Positions 56,481-64,000 of a stretch of 64,000 nucleotides of DNA are shown here, in pieces. Location: the NCBI GenBank assembly GCA_009760855.2, contig WPIO01000019.1, forward strand, positions 2,680,501 to 2,744,500. The letters run 5' to 3'. Under the pieces are notes generated by a model. That model searched no databases. It had not been told where the DNA came from and saw nothing but the letters and a program-made list of their open reading frames with translations. A program made the translations under genes and the position numbers. Numbering within the stretch: the stretch's first letter is position 1; each line of letters opens with the position of its first letter. Source of the DNA: Cristatella mucedo. Its lineage: Eukaryota; Bryozoa; Phylactolaemata; Cristatellidae.

Positions 56481-56622
56481 ATTAATGATTTAGCAGCCTC
56501 TTTTGTACAGCGGCAGAAGAGCCTTAATGGCTATCGCTTGCAGTTGGCCATAAAGGATCGCCCGCTGCTGGATTCGAACCCACAGCCACGGTCGTGGAGA
56601 GTGAGCACCTTGCCTCCTAGTA
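56481..56622 (-). repeat. SINE-B copy
   Basis: Inverted: gattcgaacccacagcc (B-box region), tggctatcgcttgcag body and gatttagcagcctctttt tail. Head is of the ggtgctcact variant. Confidence 0.75.
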
Positions 56623-58815
56623 ACAGCCTCAACCAGCTCAGCCTAGCTCTAGCTGTTCTTCCTGCACATCGCCCACGAGGCCCCAAAGCACCACGAAGAA
56701 GTTGCCTTACTTGTTGCCCCTTTTTCTTCCTAGTGAACTTTTTTAGGTCAATGCCTTGCCCTAAACAATTCTCTTTCTGCGAGATCACAAAAAGACACTG
56801 GGTTTGACCTACGCCTCTGACATCTATGCGAAGAAGTTTCGACCGTCCTTAAAGGCTGTGAGCTCGTTGCTATCTAGAGCTGCGACACATTTTTCGTAGC
56901 GACTAATTCGGTGGGCAATTGTGGCGTCGGCACTACCCGAGAGTCTACCCGAGACTCCCGCTCGTCACTTGTTGCCTCCCACGGAGGAAAGCTCGTCCAC
57001 CACGGGCCAGTCCTGCCTGCGGTAATGCAAGGCCGTCAAGTCCTGCCTGCGGTAATGCAAGGCTGTCCAAAATGCGGTAATGCAAGGCCGTCAACTTCTG
57101 CCTGCGGTAATGCAAGGCTGTCCAAAGTGAACGATAGCAGCCAAACCTGGTAGAACGGCTTTGGAATCCCCTGAAGAAGGAATGACACCAGTTTGAAGTT
57201 TTTGATGGCCTCCCAGGCCAAATTCATTATGCAGCGCGGCGTCCAGCATGGTTTAGACGAACCTCTTTGATGTGCGCCACGCTAGTCAGCATACGAGACA
57301 CGCAACAGTTGTTTGAGGTGCCTGGGTGAGCCGTGCGTACGAACAGGCGCCACTCATTCAGGTTTTCGGTATTGCTAGTAGCCTTGAAACAACTGGACCC
57401 ATGGTGCCATAGTCGGAGCCCGTCTTGCCGATTGGACAAGCTGGAAAAAGCTTGCCGACGCTTGCTCTTCTGACCTGCGACCAGTGGACTTGGATCGAAG
57501 AAACTACACCGCTTCAGCCCAGGCGTCACACGCTCGACATTTGACTCTTTGTGACCAGTTTTTCTTATCAAATCAGTGAGGTATTTTATTGAGAGATTGC
57601 GGGTTTCTTCCTTTAACTCTACATCGTATATTGTCAGCTAGATCTACAACAACTTCGGGGCTCTCTGAAATTCTGTCGCCAAACGTCTGAAAACGGCCGT
57701 TCTCTCATTGGAGGATCGGTTACCGGGAGCTCAGTTCAGCGTGGCAAGGGGTGGCGTCAATGAAAGAAGGTCCGGACAGGTGATAGCAGGTATATTCTAC
57801 GCCAGTTCTACGCTTTGACGCCTTCCGCAGTGCAGAAATGTGTGGTTGCAGCAGGCGGCAAAGTCATGAGGGTCCCACAAAATGCAAAGGATAGAGAATG
57901 TATTTATCCGCCGGTCTATTTTTCCCTGCTTCGCGGAGAGTCACCGAAGCTCTCGAGGCTGACGTGCTCGGGGCGAGTGCCGCTCCTGTGGGACCGCCCT
58001 GGCGTATCTACACTGTCAAGCGGACGCGCTATCCAATGTTTCGCATCCATTTCTTAATACGTACTCGATTTCCCCACGGTGTTCCCGAAAGGCTTTTTAA
58101 CGATATCTGAACGCTGGTGAATGCGAGACAGGATGACGGCTCGCAGTGGGCACCCGCACTGCGAGCGCTGGGGGCGCCCCGGCAGTGCAGAGGTAATTAT
58201 TCTTGGCTCGTCGTGTTCTAACCTCCGAGCGAGCTCGCTAGTTGACCTGGCTAGTCGACCGCGGTAGCCTTTGATGTGAACCGCCTCTTAGTGGTGGCGG
58301 CTGCACGTGTCCGCTCGCGCTTGGCACGCGTCGCTTGGCCACTTATGCGGTCACTGCTCGCAGCTAGACTGGCAGAGCGAGTTAATCGACGATTGACTTC
58401 AGAACCTAACTACGCGGCTCGACAACGGTCGGACGCTGATTGGGTACTTCCAGTGGCTTCACCGCGTCTCTTAACGACAGCCGTGGGCACGAAGTGTCCC
58501 AGTAACAAATGTGTAGCCCAGGCCGGAAGCCAGTGATGCTCATTTGGTGACAGTGCCGCACAAACAATGAAAATTACTTTCCTTCTGTCCGTCAATATGC
58601 ATAACTAAATGCATCAGCCTTTCAGCATGCTTAACGGGACGATTCGTCCTCTGCGAATGAACATCTGTAGCCAACAGTCTTGAGTTTTGAAATTTCGTAC
58701 GAATATATTACAAGAAAAGAGCTAAAGTCAGTTGTGTCAGTAAATTGGCAGCCTTAGCGAAATATCGCACGTCAGTGACTGAAAGAAAGTGCCATAACTC
58801 TGGCATGTGCGTTTG
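56623..58815. other. No gene confirmed
   Basis: A - strand frame at about 57,227-57,640 (ELKEETRNLSIKYLTDLIRK, then SNVERVTPGLKRCSFFDPSP) is open for about 135 codons and protein-like. No family is recognised and no convincing start is seen. GC-rich at 58,100-58,450. Confidence 0.3.
57010..57128. repeat. Short tandem repeat of tgcggtaatgcaaggc units
   Basis: Four copies of gcggtaatgcaaggc(c/t)gtc, spaced 26-29 bp, alternating cc and ct forms. Confidence 0.9.
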
Positions 58816-58819
58816 CATC

Positions 58820-58925
58820 ACCGTGCAGTGGGCAATCTTTGATTGCTCGAAACAGTCGGTGGTGATAGTCGTCAGGGCTCTTCTGCTGCTATTTAAATGG
58901 GGCTGCTAAATCGGCTAACCTTAAG
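58820..58925 (+). repeat. SINE-B variant 3' fragment
   Basis: cggtggtgatagtcgtcagg and ggctgctaaatcggctaacc match the variant tail at 52.8 kb. Confidence 0.65.
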
Positions 58926-58944
58926 TGTATTTACTTTATGATGC

Positions 58945-59080
58945 ACTTAGCCCCATCGGTGCTTGTGTAATTATCAATGACCATTCGATCGTGCTTCCTG
59001 TGCAGCATATGTAAAGTGCCTAGAAGGAGACTGAGCTCTCGGAGGGCGCTATGTCAAATATATTAGTATTCTTATACCGA
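58945..59080 (+). mobile_element. CR1-X 3'-terminal fragment
   Basis: accattcgatcgtgcttcct then gtaaagtgcctagaaggaga and ggagggcgctatgtcaa; ends near an att-rich stretch. Confidence 0.75.
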
Positions 59081-59085
59081 GCTGG

Positions 59086-59220
59086 TTTAGCCCAGTGGTA
59101 AAGGTGCTCGCCCCGACCAAGGTCTAGCCGAGATCGTGGGCTGGAGCCCCGAGGCATTTGTGAAGCGCCTGAATAGAGATTAAGTTCTCTTTGGGTGCTA
59201 TATACATGAATTATATGTAT
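59086..59220 (+). repeat. SINE-A copy, full length
   Basis: ctggtttagcccagtggtaa head, accaaggtctagccgagatc, gggctggagccccgagg, then the tail tgtgaagcgcctgaatagag...ttgggtgctatatacatgaa. Immediately follows a CR1-X 3' fragment, letting the two tails be compared side by side. Confidence 0.9.
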
Positions 59221-59391
59221 TGTTAACTGCCGCCATGTCTCAGAGGGTTCACTGACAACGAGTGAATTGCTAACGACCGATTCGTAATCAACACTTCTTT
59301 CTCCATCATGGTGAATTCTGAATACAACTTTTTAGCTTATATACCAGTTCGCTGTCGCTTGACGATACGCTCTCTGCATTTCTTTGCTAAA

Positions 59392-59565
59392 TCTCTCTCT
59401 CTCTCTCTCTCTCTCTCCTCGCTCTGTCTCTTTCTTCTCTCTCTCTCTCTCCTCTAACCCCTCTCTGTCTCTCTTCCTCTCTCTCCCTCTCTCTCTCCCC
59501 TCTCTCTCCCCTCTCTTTCTCTCTCCTCACCCTCCTCTCCCTCCTCTCTCTCTCTCCCTCTACTT
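59392..59565. repeat. CT-rich low-complexity tract
   Basis: Irregular (ct)n with ccct and tttct interruptions on the + strand; frames across it are artefacts. Confidence 0.95.
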
Positions 59566-59639
59566 GCTCATGTGGAAAACTTTTTCCGTGACAGTAAAGT
59601 GTCAGTGCTGAACTGCCTTCCAACTGGCTATATCAATAA

Positions 59640-60300
59640 TATTGATAACGCACTGTTTTTTCTAACGCCCTCTGAGAAATAAATGATAATACGTTTGTGC
59701 AGTGCCAACAGAGAACCTAATCTTTTTCTAGGCACTTTACATGTTCTCTAAAGGAAGCATGATCACGTGGTTAGCGGCAGCATGCGAAATGTCAACAAGC
59801 AAAACGTGATTAGTGGTGACATGCACAGCTTTAACAGGCAAATGTGGTTTATAGCAGCATGCACGGTGTCAGCATAGCATGCATAAGCACACAAGGATGA
59901 ATTACAAATACCCGCTAAATGCTGTAACAAACAAGTGCGTTTTTAGCTTCTTTTTTAAACATCCTCAAGTGAGGGGATCTCGTGATGTTAGTTGTGACTT
60001 CCAGGCTTTGGGAGCGTATGAACCACAGGCACGGTCGCCGAAAGATTTGAGCTTCGTACGAGTTTTAGCTACATAATTTGATTCATAAAAGCGGATGGCA
60101 CGATGCTTAGCCTGGTGGGGGAGTAGTTCTGATAGGTAGGCAAAGAATGAATAAACTTAAAGTGAGTGAGAGGACTTTGATGTCAATCCGTTGCTTGTCT
60201 GAAGGGTGAGGCGGTGCGGGTAAGCGAGAATTGGTGCGATGTGGCAACTGCGACTCTCACAGCAGAAGATCCTAGCTGCAGAGATTTGAACCAGCTAAAT
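59640..60300 (-). mobile_element. CR1-X LINE 3' part, old copy
   Basis: Inverted tail (gtgccaacagagaacctaat...ctaggcactttacatg), then ggcagcatgc motifs and the inverted coding end (gctttgggagcgtatgaacc). Confidence 0.78.
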
Positions 60301-60474
60301 GACGGTGTATGACCGAACTTCAGACGCTTGTTCTCAGCTATAGTGCACGCATCCGACCTCATTCTTAAGTATTAATAATACATTCTTAAGGACCGCAGCG
60401 ATCGCACTCGGGTGAAGCCCAAGCGATGTCCTAGAGCCACCAGCCAAGAGAGCCGGAACGGACGAGCAAGTTGT

Positions 60475-60655
60475 CATGCTCACCCCAAGCCGCTGAAGAG
60501 GGTTATTTTCACGGTTTATGTTCTCACTGTTGCCTTGTGATTTCCAAGCAAAATCTAGACTTTCACTTCTTTGCAGATGACAATCAGTTTTACTTTTGCC
60601 ATGTTCACGTCGGCTCGTCTCCGATTCACCTTTGCAGTCAGGCGGGGAGTATTAA
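60475..60655 (+). mobile_element. CR1-X RT fragment (motif C)
   Basis: Reads FHFFADDNQFYFC, an altered YADD region, within a short + strand piece bounded by - strand CR1-X debris. Confidence 0.7.
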
Positions 60656-60659
60656 ATAA

Positions 60660-61175
60660 TAATAGTTGTAATATATTTGTATAGCGCCCTCATAGAGTTG
60701 AATATTTTCCTGGTACTTTATGGATGCTACATAGAAGGCTTAAAAAAATGATTGTTGCTAAAATTGCAAGCAGTAGGCACAGTGTAAGTACGCACATACA
60801 CCCGAAGGACGAATCCCGAAGACCCACTAAATTCTGTAATAAATAGGTGCGTTTTAATCTTCTTTTTTAATTTCGTCATGTCAGGGACATTATGATGTGC
60901 ATCGGAAGTGTGTTGCAGGCTTTGAGAGCATACGAACTAAAGACCCGGTCTCTAAAGATTTGAAATTCGTAGGAGGTATAGCTAAACGATTCGATTCAGA
61001 CCAGCGAGTTGTACGATTTTTTACCTGGCGAGGAAGTAGTTGGAGAATGAAGGGACCTAAAATTAAGTGACAGAACATTGAAGTCGATACGCTGCTTTAT
61101 TTGGAGCCAGTTCAGGTCGGCGAGAAACAGTGTGATGTGGCAGCTGCGACGCTCACGACAAACGATCCTAGATGT
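60660..61175 (-). mobile_element. CR1-X LINE 3' part, old copy
   Basis: Inverted tail tatagcgccctcatagag, 3' UTR, then the inverted coding end (gagagcatacgaactaaag). Confidence 0.72.
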
Positions 61176-61762
61176 GTAGTTTTGCCTACCTGCACTGGCT
61201 CACAGTCAAGCAACGCATCGCAAGCAACGCAACGCATCGCAACGCATCGCAAGTCATTGTCCCTCACTTTCAGGTCTCTTCATTTTTGGCTCCAGCCCAA
61301 CTATAAAATATACTTCCCCACCAGGCTAATCATCGTACGACCCGCTTTTTTAAATCTAACTGTTTACCTATACTTCGTATAGACCCCAAATCCTTTGGAG
61401 ACCACGTCTTTAGTTCATATGCTCCCAAAGGCTGGAGCCCAATCCCGATCTGCATCACATATCCTGGCTTGTCCACATTAAAAATAACTACGCATCAATT
61501 TATGACAGCATTTAGTGAGTCCGTTTGATTCGTCCTTTAGTTCTTATGCGTGCTGACAACGTTGCATGCTACCGCTAACCAAATTTGCATGCTGACAGTG
61601 TGCACATCACCTCTAACCATATTATTGTCGCTGTGTATTGAGCATGCTACCACCAACCATTCGATCGTGCTTCCTTTGCAACAATTGCAAAATGCCTAGA
61701 AAGAGATTGAGTTATCTTAGGGCGCTTTATCAAGTGTATTATTATTATTATTATTATTAACT
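61176..61762 (+). mobile_element. CR1-X LINE 3' fragment
   Basis: cctgcactggctcacagtca, a local acgcatcgca repeat, ttcatatgctcccaaaggct, the 3' UTR and tail, ending in (att)n at 61,738-61,760. Confidence 0.83.
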
Positions 61763-62480
61763 GTAAGCGCCTGATTGCACTGGGCGGTAGACCAACAAAT
61801 AGTGAGCTACAGAAGTCTAAACGGATTGTGACAAATACATAGACCCGTATAGATGAAGTATCCCTGTATAAGCAACCCAGAATTTTAGCAATTTGTGCAG
61901 CTGAAATAAGGCAGACTTGACGGTGGAGTTGATGTGGTCGTCTTATGAAAGGTCAGTTTAGAACAGGACACCTAGATAACGTACAGATTCGACAGATGAT
62001 ATGCTGCTGGAGCCGATTTTGAGAGTCAGGTTTTCTTATATCTGTATCGCACTTGCTTTGCCCATAACTAATAAGTTGGCTTAGACATCGTTCAATTTAA
62101 AAAAAATTGCTGCCATCCATGTGCGTATGCCATCAATGCATGCAGCAAAGGTGTGTAGAGAATTCGACGTGCTGGAGAGCTGAGAGGGATCAAAGCAAAA
62201 GTAAAACTGATTTTCATCTGCAAAGAAGTGAGAGCCTAGAATTTGCATGGAAATCACAAGGCAACAGTGAGAACATAAGCCGTGAAAATAACCCACCAAG
62301 CACAGAGCCATGAGGTACCCCGTACTTGAGTAGCTCCTTGGATGATCTTTGTCCGTTTACATCAGCACTCCGGAGTCTCGCACTGAGATAGGACATGCAA
62401 TATTGCAGTGCAGTACCAGTGATGCCACCAGTAACACTGAGCCTAGCACAAGATGACTTCTAAGCTGATCTCGAAGAAGT
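61763..62480 (-). mobile_element. CR1-X LINE internal fragment, degenerate
   Basis: Inverted RT region: the - strand reads LGSHFFADENQFYFCF (YADD relic FADE), ACIDGIRTWMAAIFFKLNDV and KYGVPHGSVLGG. Stops and shifts throughout. Confidence 0.78.
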
Positions 62481-62752
62481 CTAACTTCTCAGCAGTCACC
62501 TCACCACTGACACCCCACATTATCAGCATGCTAACAAGGCTCCAAAGTGAACATCGTTTACCAGACGGTGCACTAAACTATGCTATCTGCTGCTGATGCG
62601 TGACCGATACTAGTTAAGTTTTCACAACAAAGCAAAGTCTGAGATGTTGCACCAATATATGTAATTATGGTAACGGCAGAACAGCTCGGCAGAAATAAAA
62701 TAATTAGAAAAATGAGAATACATATATGTACCGCCCTCTGAGAACTGAATCC

Positions 62753-63500
<748 letters not shown>

Positions 63501-63616
63501 GATCACGGGTTAATGACATGCAAAATCTCATGCCTATACAAGCATAAAATGCACAAATGCATCTTAGAAAAAGCATGCAAACGCAGAGGCTATACCCTGC
63601 CTCCACAAACCTACCA

Positions 63617-63768
63617 TCGCCTTGATGGCACACAAGATGGTTGCTTTTCACGACCTTGGTCCCGAGGTCGTGAGAAGTTATAGCCACTACAATCGGCGGT
63701 GATGACAGTAAAGGCTCTTCCGTCGCTACACAAAAGAGGCTGTTAAATCAGCTTGTATTTGTATCCTA
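63617..63768 (+). repeat. SINE-B copy with internal deletion
   Basis: gatggcacacaagatggttg, cccgaggtcgtg, then a jump to gccactacaatcggcggtga, with tail ggctgttaaatcagcttgta. The B box is lost. Confidence 0.75.
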
Positions 63769-64000
63769 CTTGTTAGGTCAGTCTGACGAGCGAGCGCAGC
63801 CACCGCCCTCTTCCTGCTGAGCACAGTGGACCCATTTTGTACACGCTCTGAGTTTACAAATCTAGCTCGTTGGCCGCTCAGGCTCGGTTCCTCATTCTAT
63901 AACAAACGGCGTCCGACCGCATACTACAACTACAGACAGAAGTCTGCTTCGGGGCGCGAGACTAGCCATACCCACTTCCCTCCATGGCAACCCCTTGCAT
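63769..64000. other. No gene recognised
   Basis: Short unique end of the window. Confidence 0.4.

Overview
The window is nuclear DNA of a metazoan, most likely an invertebrate; I cannot name the species. The evidence is genes split by GT-AG introns, two animal actin-regulatory genes, two families of non-LTR retrotransposons with CR1/L2-type reverse transcriptase, two tRNA-derived SINE families and many microsatellites. Nothing prokaryotic (operons, CRISPR arrays, insertion sequences) is present.

Region 1 (about 0.4-9.5 kb, possibly to 14.6 kb, + strand) holds the 3' half of an EPS8-like gene. Six phase-compatible exons encode the SH3 domain, a polyproline linker and the C-terminal SAM-like actin-binding domain. 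The N-terminal PTB part would lie upstream of the window. Introns carry SINEs, LINE debris, microsatellites and a 91-bp tandem duplication.

Region 2 (about 9.5-19.7 kb) is a long intergenic or intronic stretch with one CR1-X LINE copy and several SINE-B copies.

Region 3 (19,731-25,419, - strand) is a complete plastin/fimbrin coding region: ten exons, 616 residues, two EF-hands and four calponin-homology domains. It converges on the EPS8-like gene, so two actin-bundling genes sit tail to tail. A roughly 690-bp inverted-repeat element lies about 130 bp upstream of its start codon.

Region 4 (about 27-64 kb) is dominated by mobile DNA. CR1-X has a (ATT)n tail and its longest copy is at 32.75-34.8 kb. 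CR1-Y has an ACATT-type tail and its best copy is at 42.5-44.9 kb. Also present are nested SINE-B copies in tandem, a probable solo LTR, one end of a pogo/Tigger-like transposon, minisatellites, hairpins, a TTTAGGG-like degenerate repeat and a 600-bp CT-rich tract. Isolated coding signals are one well-formed orphan exon at 38.05-38.33 kb (- strand, function unknown) and a possible first exon at 27.65 kb.

The most system-like signal is the LINE/SINE pair. The 3' ends of SINE-A and CR1-X share the same roughly 55-bp tail, which suggests that SINE-A is mobilised by the CR1-X reverse transcriptase.
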